Below are positions 13,828-21,029 of a stretch of DNA of 21,874 nucleotides, in pieces. Every line of letters begins with the position of its first letter. The first letter of the stretch is position 1. The stretch is from a virus. The notes below the pieces were generated by a model. The model was given only the letters and a program-made list of their open reading frames with translations, was not told where the DNA came from and searched no databases. The position numbers were made by a program, and so were the translations under genes. The stretch covers positions 1 through 21,874 of the IMG/VR virus record IMGVR_UViG_3300047202_000074; one strand, written 5' to 3'.

Positions 13828-15222
13828 TTACGCCAGATAGCCCGTGCTCTGGAGATTCACGGCCTCGATATAGGGCCGATAGTGTCCGGTCATGCCTGTC
13901 GGGCCGCCTTCTGCAATAGATTCCTCAGCCTCACCTGTCAGGACGGTCGTCATGATGTCGGCGAGCGGAGCGACGGGCGGCTCCGTGAATTTCAGGCGGG
14001 GGAAGGCGTATGTCCGGGAGTAATAAAGGCCAGATCCTGCGACAACCGGCGATGTGAATGTGATGTCCATTTTTTGAGCCGTCATAGCGAGGAACGTCGC
14101 AAGGTAAGCCTGATTGGCTGCGCTATCGCGCGGGAGCGTGACCTTGACGGTCATCTTGAAGCCCTTTTCCCTTGGTAGGATGATGCTATCACTCCCGGCT
14201 GCATGAACATCGTCAATCATCCGCTCATAGGCGATATCGATATCGCTGACCTCGAGGACGTCATTGCTATCCAAGGCCCCATCGGCCTCTGCATTCATGC
14301 GAACAACGCCGTGGCCGAATTTAATTCGGTTGCTCTTATCCCGATAAGTTAGGGCGGTCATTTCGGAGTCCGTATTCGTAGCACCAACGACAACGACCGT
14401 ATCTCCCCGAAGCCCGATGGATCCCTTGAGCAATCCCCCCGCGACCTTGAGGTTGTACTTCATCGGCATAGCAGAGGGCACCTCGAGGATCGTCCCTGGC
14501 CGTTCAACGGCGAACGTGCCGAAAAGACTGATGTAATCGGCCCAATCCATAACGTGCTTATAGACCCCGACGGTTTCCGTATCGGAAGTATAGGTAAGAG
14601 CGCCCGTGTCATCACCGGTTTTGGAATAACCGCAGAGTGTCGCGATGTTGGTCAATGTATTCGTTCCCGATTCCCATAGAAGGTTGAGTTCCCCGGTGGC
14701 TTGCGAGATCGTAAATTTCCCGGTCGTCGCGCTATATGAGCAAACCAATGTGGGAGAAACACCTTGAACTGCATTCAATGCGAATGCGATCGCCGTGGCC
14801 AGTGTCGCTCCCGTATATGTCGTCAAAGAAGCAACGGTTGCATGCAGTTCACTCTCGCCACCCTGATCGAAATCGATCTTGTTATTGGCCGCAGAGACGG
14901 TATATAACTTTCCAGGCGCAGGCGTGGGAGCCGGAGAAGTACCAAAAAGTGCCGCGATCATCGAACCCAACGGGCCGGGATCGTACCGTTCTGAATAATC
15001 CGGAGAAAAATCGATGGCCGCGATAGGCCCCAAGTCGCCGTCCTTCGGCATTATGGCGTCGATATCCTCATGCGCGTTATAGGGTTGCTTGAGTGACGGG
15101 TTGCCGTCGCTCTCAATGAGGATTCCGTTGGTCGTGCCAAGGGCGACCGCGTCACCCCAAGCGCTTCCGAGTTTGAACCCAGCCGCGTAAAACCTTTTTG
15201 ATGGATAAACCGGAGTAGTCAT
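13828..15222 (-). CDS. Major tail tube protein with inserted domain
   Basis: A 464-residue protein resembling the phage tail tube 2 family: an N-terminal MTTPVYPSKRFYAAGFKLG and WGDAVALGT segment, a central IAAIDFSPDYSERY, and a C-terminal beta domain ending PYIEAVNLQSTGYLA. Between about 97 and 218 there is an insertion after a Pro/Ala linker (SPAPTPAPG) carrying GKFTISQATGELNLLWESGT and CGYSKTGDDTGALTYTSD; this motif also appears in other phage tail and flagellar-type proteins. It probably forms the tube of a long flexible tail, with the insertion exposed on the surface. Its start overlaps the 71-residue gene by ATGA, and a strong terminator follows. No sheath protein is next to it, supporting a non-contractile tail. 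Confidence 0.8.
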   Translation of the reverse strand: MTTPVYPSKRFYAAGFKLGSAWGDAVALGTTNGILIESDGNPSLKQPYNAHEDIDAIMPKDGDLGPIAAIDFSPDYSERYDPGPLGSMIAALFGTSPAPTPAPGKLYTVSAANNKIDFDQGGESELHATVASLTTYTGATLATAIAFALNAVQGVSPTLVCSYSATTGKFTISQATGELNLLWESGTNTLTNIATLCGYSKTGDDTGALTYTSDTETVGVYKHVMDWADYISLFGTFAVERPGTILEVPSAMPMKYNLKVAGGLLKGSIGLRGDTVVVVGATNTDSEMTALTYRDKSNRIKFGHGVVRMNAEADGALDSNDVLEVSDIDIAYERMIDDVHAAGSDSIILPREKGFKMTVKVTLPRDSAANQAYLATFLAMTAQKMDITFTSPVVAGSGLYYSRTYAFPRLKFTEPPVAPLADIMTTVLTGEAEESIAEGGPTGMTGHYRPYIEAVNLQSTGYLA

Positions 15223-15434
15223 TTTTCTCTCCCGCCGCTATGCTTTGCGGCCTTTTCTTTCTTCTCGGGTTTCAATATCGGCGCCCCTTCGGATACCATT
15301 TCCGCCGCGCCCTGTTTAACCCATTCCTCCACGACGCTCAATCCGTATGTTTCCACGTCGTGTTCCTTCCCTTTCTCTAATCGCGGCCCCGTACGCGGGA
15401 AGGCCGAGTCGCGGAGCCATACGAATTTTGCCAT
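15219..15434 (-). CDS. Small tail-region protein, function unknown
   Basis: A 71-residue protein just upstream of and coupled to the tail tube gene. It starts MAKFVWLRDSAF and ends in a Lys/Glu-rich tail. Short proteins with an FVWL or KVRVL start and a charged tail are common between tail terminator and tail tube genes. GAGGTG stands about 7 bases before the ATG. No function is recognised. Confidence 0.6.
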   Translation of the reverse strand: MAKFVWLRDSAFPRTGPRLEKGKEHDVETYGLSVVEEWVKQGAAEMVSEGAPILKPEKKEKAAKHSGGREK

Positions 15435-15443
15435 GTTTTCACC

Positions 15444-15872
15444 TCATGAAAGAATTCTTAAATAATCGGCCGTAAAGGCCAGTTTTGAAACGAGATAATC
15501 ATTAAGATATTTTTGCCCCGATGCGTCCGAATCAAGCGCCAGCAGCGGATCCGAATCAAGCACCATGATCGTCGGATCGTTAACCAGGTCGTCTTCGATC
15601 ATTTCTCTGTCGTCTAGGCCCGCTTTCCATGCCGCCCTAGCATCGCGCTTCGTTTTATAAGCAATCCAGATTGCAATTTCTTCGCGCGGGTTCGCATGAT
15701 TATCCATGTGATAGCGGTTCTCAATGATACGGCTTTCGATCCTAAAGGCTTTATCGATGATCGAATCCGGAACACTGTCGAAATCGAAGACGGCATTCGT
15801 CGCCTTAAATTCGAGCGCGGTCATTCGCGTTTCAATGGCCTCAATAAGTATCCGGATTTTGCTTGTTGTCAT
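15444..15872 (-). CDS. Putative tail terminator / tail completion protein
   Basis: A 142-residue protein. Short MTTSKIRILIEAIETRMTAL N-terminal helix followed by an alternating beta and alpha pattern (FDFDSVPDSIIDKAFRIES, then EIAIWIAYKTKRD) fits phage tail terminator proteins, which close the tail and join it to the head. Position directly after the connector gene and before the tail tube supports this. No decisive motif is present. The ATG at 15870-15872 lies 5 bases past the upstream stop with a weak ribosome site, so coupling is likely. Confidence 0.55.
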   Translation of the reverse strand: MTTSKIRILIEAIETRMTALEFKATNAVFDFDSVPDSIIDKAFRIESRIIENRYHMDNHANPREEIAIWIAYKTKRDARAAWKAGLDDREMIEDDLVNDPTIMVLDSDPLLALDSDASGQKYLNDYLVSKLAFTADYLRILS

Positions 15873-15876
15873 GGTG

Positions 15877-16575
15877 TCATCTAATTAGCCATAAATTGCC
15901 GATCCCCTCCGTTTCATCGGTTTCAATCGTCCCGCTTTCATCCTCGTCATACTTGATTTGGAGCGCCGCGAATCTCGCCGTGAACAGTTCGGCGTATTTC
16001 TCGTATCGTTTCCACCAGATGCTTTCGGGGTCTGTCGCAAAGTTGAAGAAGATCATTTCGAAACTCTTAATGATGACAAGTTCCCGAATCTGAGAGCCGT
16101 CAATCAGCATCGCCGGCCGCCGGCCTTTGTCTTTTATCAGCCGCTTGACGGTCGCAAATGCCTCGGCAATCTGGCCGCTATAATTTACTGTCCCCGTCCA
16201 TATCTCATCGGCCAACTGTGGGAAATAAGCCTTGAGATCATCATCCGTGACGTTGCAAATCAGCGCATTGAGAACGACATCGAAAAAGAATATCGCCTTA
16301 TAGACAACGGAAGAAATCGTATAGGCGATTTCCATGACGGCGTTCTCCCAAAGGTCCGCCATCTTCGCGGCCGCAAGTGAATAGGTCATTGTTCCGGTCG
16401 TCCCATTCACGGTCATCGCGGTAGAGGCAAGGATTTCCGTCCCGTCCGGGTCTTTAATGACGACGGCAGCCGCCGATGGCTTAACCTGGACACCAGCCGA
16501 ATAGACTTTGACCTCTATGGGATAAGCCGCGTTTTGCACGGCCTGGTCTTCGCTCAGCTTTACGATATAGCTCAT
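15877..16575 (-). CDS. Putative head-tail connector with N-terminal beta domain
   Basis: A 232-residue protein with two parts. Residues 1-100 are beta-rich (AYPIEVKVYSAGVQVKPSAA, then IKDPDGTEI), like an immunoglobulin-type domain common in phage head-tail proteins. Residues 105-232 are mainly helical (DDDLKAYFPQLADEIWTG), the pattern of gp6-type head-tail adaptors. It starts with ATGA overlap to the 109-residue gene. From its place after the capsid and before the terminator, I infer that it sits at the head-tail junction. The fusion of a beta domain to a connector-like helix bundle is not something I can match to a named family. Confidence 0.5.
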   Translation of the reverse strand: MSYIVKLSEDQAVQNAAYPIEVKVYSAGVQVKPSAAAVVIKDPDGTEILASTAMTVNGTTGTMTYSLAAAKMADLWENAVMEIAYTISSVVYKAIFFFDVVLNALICNVTDDDLKAYFPQLADEIWTGTVNYSGQIAEAFATVKRLIKDKGRRPAMLIDGSQIRELVIIKSFEMIFFNFATDPESIWWKRYEKYAELFTARFAALQIKYDEDESGTIETDETEGIGNLWLIR

Positions 16576-16901
16576 TTTTTCCTGCCTCCCTTTCGGACGC
16601 CCGTTCTTGATTCATTTCCGGCTAGACGCTGGACCAACTTCTCATGTGCCTCGCGGTCCGCCTTATTGACGAAAACTCGCCGTGGTTCATCTTCTGGCGT
16701 AGATGTGGCCGAAAGGGCCCCAGCTGGAGCCCCCTCGGTCTTGATTTCACTTGCGGGTTCGACGATCAGGCAACCAAGTTTAGAGACGAGGAGATTCGCA
16801 TCCGCCTTTGAGCTCGTCGATCCCCTACCGCCGTAGAAGTCAACGCCGCCCCTAAACCCGGTAAAATCCGATCCTGGAAATTGCAGAATATAGGTCGGCA
16901 T
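16572..16901 (-). CDS. Small protein downstream of capsid, function unknown
   Basis: A 109-residue protein with a first half rich in Gly and aromatic residues (FPGSDFTGFRGGVDFYGGRG) and a basic, charged C-terminal end (RVFVNKADREAHEKLVQRLAG, KGGRKK). No family is recognised. An AAGGAGG site stands a few bases before the ATG at 16901. It lies in the head module between the 121-residue capsid-associated protein and the connector. A role as a small head or adaptor component is suggested only by position. Confidence 0.55.
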   Translation of the reverse strand: MPTYILQFPGSDFTGFRGGVDFYGGRGSTSSKADANLLVSKLGCLIVEPASEIKTEGAPAGALSATSTPEDEPRRVFVNKADREAHEKLVQRLAGNESRTGVRKGGRKK

Positions 16902-16910
16902 GGCTCCTCC

Positions 16911-17276
16911 TTATCTCTCGGCCGTGGTGATGAGCATTTCCCAGGTCACGGCCGCCGTGCCCACGACGCCGACATACCGGCTCCACTTCTCGGCCGCCCG
17001 GAAATAGAGCTCATAGATGCCGACGGCGGTAATCTGCGAGAAAACCGCATTGGCGATATCGGCATAGGCATCGGCTACGGCATCGTCGGAACTTTCCTCC
17101 AGGTGGACGTCCAGCGTGCCGCCACTCGCCACGACCGTGACGTTGATGACGGCCTTGACCAGCCCCGTAGGTCCGATCGCCTTGCCCGCGCTCGTCACGG
17201 TGCCAACACCCTGCAGGCCGCTCGATTTGAGGACGAGCTCGTCGTCTTTGATGATTGTGCTTTGTTCGTGACTCAT
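16911..17276 (-). CDS. Putative capsid-associated (decoration-like) protein
   Basis: A 121-residue beta-rich protein immediately after the major capsid gene. It has the pattern GTVTSAGKAIGP, VKAVINVTVVASGGTLDVHL, EESSDDAVADAYADIANAVF, then YELYFRAAEKWSRYVGVVGT. From memory this resembles small phage proteins of the Bbp16 type that follow capsid genes and may decorate or stabilise the head. I start it at the ATG at 17274-17276, which has AAGGAG six bases upstream and lies 10 bases after the capsid stop; the longer frame to 17321 would intrude on the capsid gene. Function is inferred. Confidence 0.6.
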   Translation of the reverse strand: MSHEQSTIIKDDELVLKSSGLQGVGTVTSAGKAIGPTGLVKAVINVTVVASGGTLDVHLEESSDDAVADAYADIANAVFSQITAVGIYELYFRAAEKWSRYVGVVGTAAVTWEMLITTAER

Positions 17277-17286
17277 GACTTTCTCC

Positions 17287-18198
17287 TTAAACGATTCCAG
17301 TGATCTTGGTGACGCCCGCAAGCCTGGCCGCGCACCGGGGATGGAACATGGCCATACCGATCAGCCATTCCAGGCGATACCGATAGACCGGCTTTGAATC
17401 AATTTCGCCGAGGTCTATTCCCTCGGGCTCGCCATTCTGAAGTCCGGACACGTATTGATCGATGCCGAACTTGAAAGCATAGCCCGATCCGCAGACGGCG
17501 CCAGAGCTGCCGCGCGTCTCGTCGAAATCGAGAATGACGTTGCCCAGGTGGTCCTTGTCAACGATTCCGATCGGAATCCCGTCGAATAGCCTGACGCGCT
17601 CGCCCCACTGGTTCTTGTCGATCGAGATGATGGTGCTCCCCGAGTAGAGGCTATCGACCTGGCGGTCGAATGCCTTTCCCCAAACGAGAAGATCCGGCTT
17701 TTCATCGATCGCATCGATGAGCCGGAGGAGCATATTCTTGCTGAGATTCGCGCCATTGTCCCCGGCATAAATGACCTGGTTGCCGGCGAGCCGCTTGTTG
17801 ATGCCGTCGAAGCCCCTTACATCCGTCGCTTCGTCGCCGTCAAAGAACTCCTTTGAGAAACGAAGCGAGGCCGCTTTGGACTGCATCAGAATGTCCGTCG
17901 CCCGCCGGGATGCGCCGTACATTTTGACGAGGGCCTTATCGGTATCCATGTCACCGCCCATGATTTTGATCTTCTCCGTAAAAGGCAGGAGGACGCCGAC
18001 ACTTTCGTCGTACGCTTGGTTGATTCCCCGGAATCCGATCCCGGGGAGAACGCTTTCCTGGTTATAGGCCAGCGCGTTCCCCTGGATGCTCTTGAAAGGC
18101 AAGGCGTCCAGGATGACGGAGGACTTGGCGAACGTCTCGATGACGCCGCTCAGAATGGGGTCCTGCGTCTGTTTACTGTATTCAATGAGAGTCTGCAT
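17287..18198 (-). CDS. Major capsid protein (HK97 fold)
   Basis: A 303-residue protein. Begins MQTLIEYSKQTQDPILSGVI and continues FAKSSVILDALPF...NALAYNQESVLPGIGFRGIN, a start shared by a common group of phage major capsid proteins. KIMGGDMDTDKALVKM near residue 95 and GYAFKFGIDQYVSGLQNG near 250 fit the same group. Length and place after the scaffold support the call. No protease gene is seen nearby, so maturation may not need cleavage. The ATG at 18196-18198 is preceded by GAAAGG. It would form the icosahedral shell. Confidence 0.85.
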   Translation of the reverse strand: MQTLIEYSKQTQDPILSGVIETFAKSSVILDALPFKSIQGNALAYNQESVLPGIGFRGINQAYDESVGVLLPFTEKIKIMGGDMDTDKALVKMYGASRRATDILMQSKAASLRFSKEFFDGDEATDVRGFDGINKRLAGNQVIYAGDNGANLSKNMLLRLIDAIDEKPDLLVWGKAFDRQVDSLYSGSTIISIDKNQWGERVRLFDGIPIGIVDKDHLGNVILDFDETRGSSGAVCGSGYAFKFGIDQYVSGLQNGEPEGIDLGEIDSKPVYRYRLEWLIGMAMFHPRCAARLAGVTKITGIV

Positions 18199-18227
18199 TG
18201 TGGTTTTTTTCCTTTCGGGGGCCGATT

Positions 18228-18845
18228 TTAATTTTTCTTTCCTTCGAGTCCCCGCGTTATCCGGCTGTGGGTACTTTCGCCAGCAACCGGCTGTAAAATT
18301 CCCTTGAGGTGCGGCTTCGGAGTCCCCGGGGGCGGTATCCCGCCAATCTCTGTGAAGAGGTGGGGCTTAGCCTTCGCCAGGGCCGCCACGGCTTCTTTCG
18401 CGCCTTCTACGGTCTCCAAGTCGTCCGAGATTTTGATACCCGCCCTATCGACGGCCAGGACCGCGAGGTCCGGGTCAATCGAGTTCAGGGCGATGGCCTC
18501 ATTCTTGAGGGTCAGGTCCACCAACTTTTTCTTGAAGTTAGTTATGGCCTTCTCGCTCTCGGTTTTCGCACTCTCGGCCAATTCCTTAAATTTACCCTGT
18601 TCCTTCAGGGTCGCCTCTTTCGCCTCAGTCTCAGCCTTTTCTTTGGCTTCGAGTTTCAGGCGATAGCTTTTCGCTTCGGCATTCGCGTCCCGCTTCGTCT
18701 TTAGCAGGGCGGCGATTTCATCGGGGCTCTTCATCAGGGCCGCGATTGTCGGGTCAATGCCGTCGTCGGCCTTACCCTTGTCTTCCTCGGCTTTCTTAGC
18801 CGCATCTTCGGCCGCTTTCTTGGCGGCGTCATCTTGTGTAGCCAT
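18228..18845 (-). CDS. Capsid scaffolding protein
   Basis: A 205-residue protein, highly charged, Ala/Lys/Glu-rich and mainly coiled coil between about 45 and 125 (KTKRDANAEAKSYRLKLEAK), typical of scaffold proteins that guide head assembly and then leave. Residues 125-165 contain IALNSIDPDLAVLAVDRAGI and end in a Pro-rich and then basic C-terminus (GIPPPGTPKPH; HSRITRGLEGKKN), the usual capsid-binding end. The ATG at 18843-18845 has an AGGAGG site. It directly precedes the capsid gene. Confidence 0.85.
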   Translation of the reverse strand: MATQDDAAKKAAEDAAKKAEEDKGKADDGIDPTIAALMKSPDEIAALLKTKRDANAEAKSYRLKLEAKEKAETEAKEATLKEQGKFKELAESAKTESEKAITNFKKKLVDLTLKNEAIALNSIDPDLAVLAVDRAGIKISDDLETVEGAKEAVAALAKAKPHLFTEIGGIPPPGTPKPHLKGILQPVAGESTHSRITRGLEGKKN

Positions 18846-18893
18846 TCTTGGCCTCCTAAAATTTATTCGCTTACCGCTTCGTGCGGTTGAGCT

Positions 18894-19055
18894 TCAATTC
18901 GCCTTCTTCTTGGCCTCTTCGGCCGTGTTATGAATCACCAAATCCCGATCTTCATAATGCTCAACCTTCGGGTCGCATGGGCAGAAAGTGCCGTCTAGAA
19001 TATGCCGATGCTGCTCGTGGATGGGATAAACGTGATACGATTCGCGCCTACTCAT
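18894..19055 (-). CDS. Conserved 53-residue phage protein (CxC motif)
   Basis: A 53-residue protein from an ATG at 19053-19055. It reads YHVYPIHEQHRHILDG, then CPCDPKVE, then DLVIHNTAEEAKKK. From memory a similar short protein with HVxPxNDLKEH, CxCxPxVE and LVxHNSxDGRE is widespread in phage head modules next to scaffold or morphogenesis genes. Its function is unknown. The stop lies 48 bases before the scaffold ATG, and the start is 3 bases from the stop of the 59-residue gene. Confidence 0.7.
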   Translation of the reverse strand: MSRRESYHVYPIHEQHRHILDGTFCPCDPKVEHYEDRDLVIHNTAEEAKKKAN

Positions 19056-19058
19056 CTT

Positions 19059-19238
19059 TTACCTTTCGGCCCAATGAATATAAAGACGGTGAGCATGAAC
19101 CAGAGCTACGCCATCGCAAATAGGGATAATTCCGTTCCCGGCCCATGCTTTGATGTGCCAGCAACCGACACCATATTTTTTTGAGACATAAACTTTATCG
19201 ACTTTTGCGCGAAGATTGACAGAAATATTTAATGGCAT
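19059..19238 (-). CDS. Small 59-residue phage protein, function unknown
   Basis: A 59-residue protein from an ATG that overlaps the stop of the morphogenesis gene as TAATG. It contains KKYGVGCWHIKAWAGNG and HAHRLYIHWAER, so it is aromatic and His-rich, with two isolated Cys. No family is recognised. Tight coupling to both neighbours argues it is real. Confidence 0.55.
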   Translation of the reverse strand: MPLNISVNLRAKVDKVYVSKKYGVGCWHIKAWAGNGIIPICDGVALVHAHRLYIHWAER

Positions 19239-19723
19239 TATCTCCCCCTCGCGGCCTTCGCCAGGACCAAAATCGGGTCGTCATAATGTTTTTTGGTTAA
19301 TTTCTGAACAGCCGATGGAGCAAGGTTCATAAATTCCCTTTTTTCCTGTTTCCCTTTGCCCTCGTTATGAATTTCCGCTAACTCCGATGAACTAATCTTC
19401 GCTCCTGGTTCGCCGACCAATGAAACAAAAACTGCACCATGCCGCGGATTCTCAACCTTGGTCTTAATCGCCCCAAGCATTGTCCCCGATACCTTCAGAT
19501 TCGGTCTTCCTGTTGCTGTCATTCCCTTTTTCTTTTTTGCGTAGTCTTCGCTATACGGTTTGAAACTATGGCCCATGTAATCAAGTCCGCTTGAAGTCTT
19601 AATGAGGACGATATCTTTAATATCGGCAACAATACCTTCCATCGGCTTAGGCGAAGCCAAAAATTCCTCAATGGCAGCGAATTGCCGCTTCACTTCGGCG
19701 ACTCCCGTTATCCTGACACTCAT
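19238..19723 (-). CDS. Virion morphogenesis / tail completion protein (Mu gpG-like)
   Basis: A 161-residue protein matching the phage virion morphogenesis family pattern: FKPYSEDYAKKKKG at 54-67, NLKVSGTML at 75-83, a IHNEGKGK segment near 118-125 and REFMNL at 129-134. Proteins of this family, including Mu gpG and P2 gpS, complete the head-tail joining step. The ATG overlaps the stop of the gpF-like gene as ATGA, and the pairing of a gpF-like and a gpG-like protein side by side is a familiar head-module arrangement. Confidence 0.8.
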   Translation of the reverse strand: MSVRITGVAEVKRQFAAIEEFLASPKPMEGIVADIKDIVLIKTSSGLDYMGHSFKPYSEDYAKKKKGMTATGRPNLKVSGTMLGAIKTKVENPRHGAVFVSLVGEPGAKISSSELAEIHNEGKGKQEKREFMNLAPSAVQKLTKKHYDDPILVLAKAARGR

Positions 19724-20139
19724 TGGCCGCCCTCTAATTTCTTCATTAGCTTTCGTAAATATGCCTCAACCTCATAGGGATCCATATCGTATATTTCAGG
19801 TGGGAGTTTGCCGTAACCGTATTTTTCAATCCATTCGTCCAGGACGTCCTTGAGTCCCGCTTCGGCAGTCGATATTGTGATGATAACGGCAATCTCCGAT
19901 CCTTCTTCGCCCCTGAGTTTTATCAGCTTAGAGATTTCGGGAAATTCGCCTAACATATCGACTCTAATAAGCAAGCAATGACAATCGTCCTCACAATATC
20001 TCGCGGACGACCCCGGGAGTCCCCATTCGGAGGCTGCCCATTCCTCATAAGTCATTGGCTCCTGATCGGCCGCAGCGACGCAGATCGGGCAGGGATTCGA
20101 GCTCAAAATCACATTCTGGAGAAGTTCGCCTTCAGGCAT
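19720..20139 (-). CDS. Protein with Mu gpF / SPP1 gp7-like Cys-His cluster
   Basis: A 139-residue protein. Residues 15-60 carry NPCPICVAAADQEPMTYEEW, then GSSARYCEDDCHCLLIRVDM. The CPxC...P...H/C-C-x-C arrangement is like the C-terminal metal-binding end of Mu gpF and SPP1 gp7 minor head proteins, where the usual ending is HPxCRC. Here the long N-terminal half of those proteins is absent, so it is a stand-alone or split version. I start at the ATG at 20137-20139, which overlaps the upstream stop as TAATG and has AGGGAG upstream; a start at 20166 is possible. It is followed by the gpG-like gene, as in Mu. Confidence 0.6.
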   Translation of the reverse strand: MPEGELLQNVILSSNPCPICVAAADQEPMTYEEWAASEWGLPGSSARYCEDDCHCLLIRVDMLGEFPEISKLIKLRGEEGSEIAVIITISTAEAGLKDVLDEWIEKYGYGKLPPEIYDMDPYEVEAYLRKLMKKLEGGQ

Positions 20140-20399
20140 TACTTCATCTCCCTGGTATAAGTCCAAATATGAATGCGGTTAATAAGTCCCGCGACCTCGC
20201 GCTTGATGGCCTTATTCAACGCTTCGCGCTCCATCGCCCATCGCGATAGTGGATTTTCGCGTATGGCCTTGATGGCCTTCTCATCCAAACCTGCCGCTTT
20301 GTTCTCGGCTATGAATATCTTCATTTTTGCCGCATACTGTTCCAGCAGGAACCGAACCTTAACCCGGAAGACCTCGAGCTGGACGTTTTTATCAGCCAT
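20139..20399 (-). CDS. Small helical head-region protein, function unknown
   Basis: An 86-residue helical, charged protein (EVFRVKVRFLLEQYAAKMKI, then RWAMEREALNKAIKREVAG). From its place just before the gpF-like Cys protein it could be the N-terminal portion of a split gpF-like head protein. I start it at the ATG at 20397-20399, which overlaps the upstream stop by 8 bases; the longer frame to 20504 lies inside the upstream gene and is unlikely. Confidence 0.55.
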   Translation of the reverse strand: MADKNVQLEVFRVKVRFLLEQYAAKMKIFIAENKAAGLDEKAIKAIRENPLSRWAMEREALNKAIKREVAGLINRIHIWTYTREMK

Positions 20400-20616
20400 T
20401 GATAGACTCCGCGAGCTCCATCCCAAGCTCAACCGCTTCTTTAATGCCCCCAAAGATGTCCTGCGCAAGTTCATCCGCGTATTCAGCTGCATAAGCCTTG
20501 CCATCCTTACCTAAAAGCCGGGCTTCATCCATAAATCGGAATTGCATTCCGGCAATTTCCGCCATTCGGTTTTCAATCTTTTGGAGTTTCAGGACGTGGG
20601 CCTTGAGTTCGATCAT
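20392..20616 (-). CDS. Small helical protein, function unknown
   Basis: A 74-residue helical protein, MIELKAHVLKLQKIENRMAE at the start and acidic EAVELGMELAESING at the end. Possible coiled coil at 5-30. Its start overlaps the 44-residue gene as ATGA and its stop overlaps the next start. No family recognised. Confidence 0.55.
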   Translation of the reverse strand: MIELKAHVLKLQKIENRMAEIAGMQFRFMDEARLLGKDGKAYAAEYADELAQDIFGGIKEAVELGMELAESING

Positions 20617-20747
20617 CTTTTTCTCTTCGGCTTCCAGCCATGTTTATAAGCCTGTGCGACTCGTTCAAATCTGGCTCTAGCCTTTTTCGAGCGGAACTGG
20701 ATGACCTTCCCGGATGACATTTTCAATCCGCGTTTGCCGACTTTCAT
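20613..20747 (-). CDS. Very small basic protein (44 residues)
   Basis: A 44-residue basic protein read from the ATG at 20745-20747, MKVGKRGLKMSSGKVIQFRS followed by KKARARFERVAQAYKHGWKP and KRKR. Starts and stops both overlap neighbours by ATGA, which strongly supports it. About one third of residues are Lys or Arg. Probably nucleic-acid or protein binding; no function known. Confidence 0.6.
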   Translation of the reverse strand: MKVGKRGLKMSSGKVIQFRSKKARARFERVAQAYKHGWKPKRKR

Positions 20748-21028
20748 GATGCCTCTATATTCTGTTCAACATCCATATAGACGATTTCACCGTAGCATGA
20801 CCAACCCGACGTTTCCACGTATGCCTGCAACTCCCAGCGGCCCACTTCATCCAAATCTTCCTGCAATATCGAATGGGTAATCTCAGTTAAGCCTCTCAGT
20901 GATGCTTCCCAATAGCCGGTCTCTGCACTTGGCTTTTTATAATAAATCCGTCTCACCGTTGAATTCGAAATATCCTGGAGGACATTCAACACAATATTAA
21001 ATCCCGTTGAATCAACATATATCGCCAT
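20744..21028 (-). CDS. Phage structural protein with Ig-like appearance, function unknown
   Basis: A 94-residue beta-rich protein with RRIYYKKPSAETGYWEASL, then EDLDEVGRWELQAYVETSGW. From memory, small proteins with a YKKP...G-x-W motif followed by DLDxxGxWxLQAYVE are common accessory modules next to phage tail fibre or appendage genes. Here the gene lies on the capsid side of the cluster, one base after the repeat protein and coupled to the 44-residue gene. It may be a partner of the repeat protein. No enzyme motif is seen. Confidence 0.6.
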   Translation of the reverse strand: MAIYVDSTGFNIVLNVLQDISNSTVRRIYYKKPSAETGYWEASLRGLTEITHSILQEDLDEVGRWELQAYVETSGWSCYGEIVYMDVEQNIEAS

Positions 21029-21029
21029 A

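Noticed and set aside
18304-18704. Plus-strand frames opposite the scaffold gene
   Set aside because: Mirror images of the highly biased Ala/Lys/Glu coiled-coil gene; no start signals.
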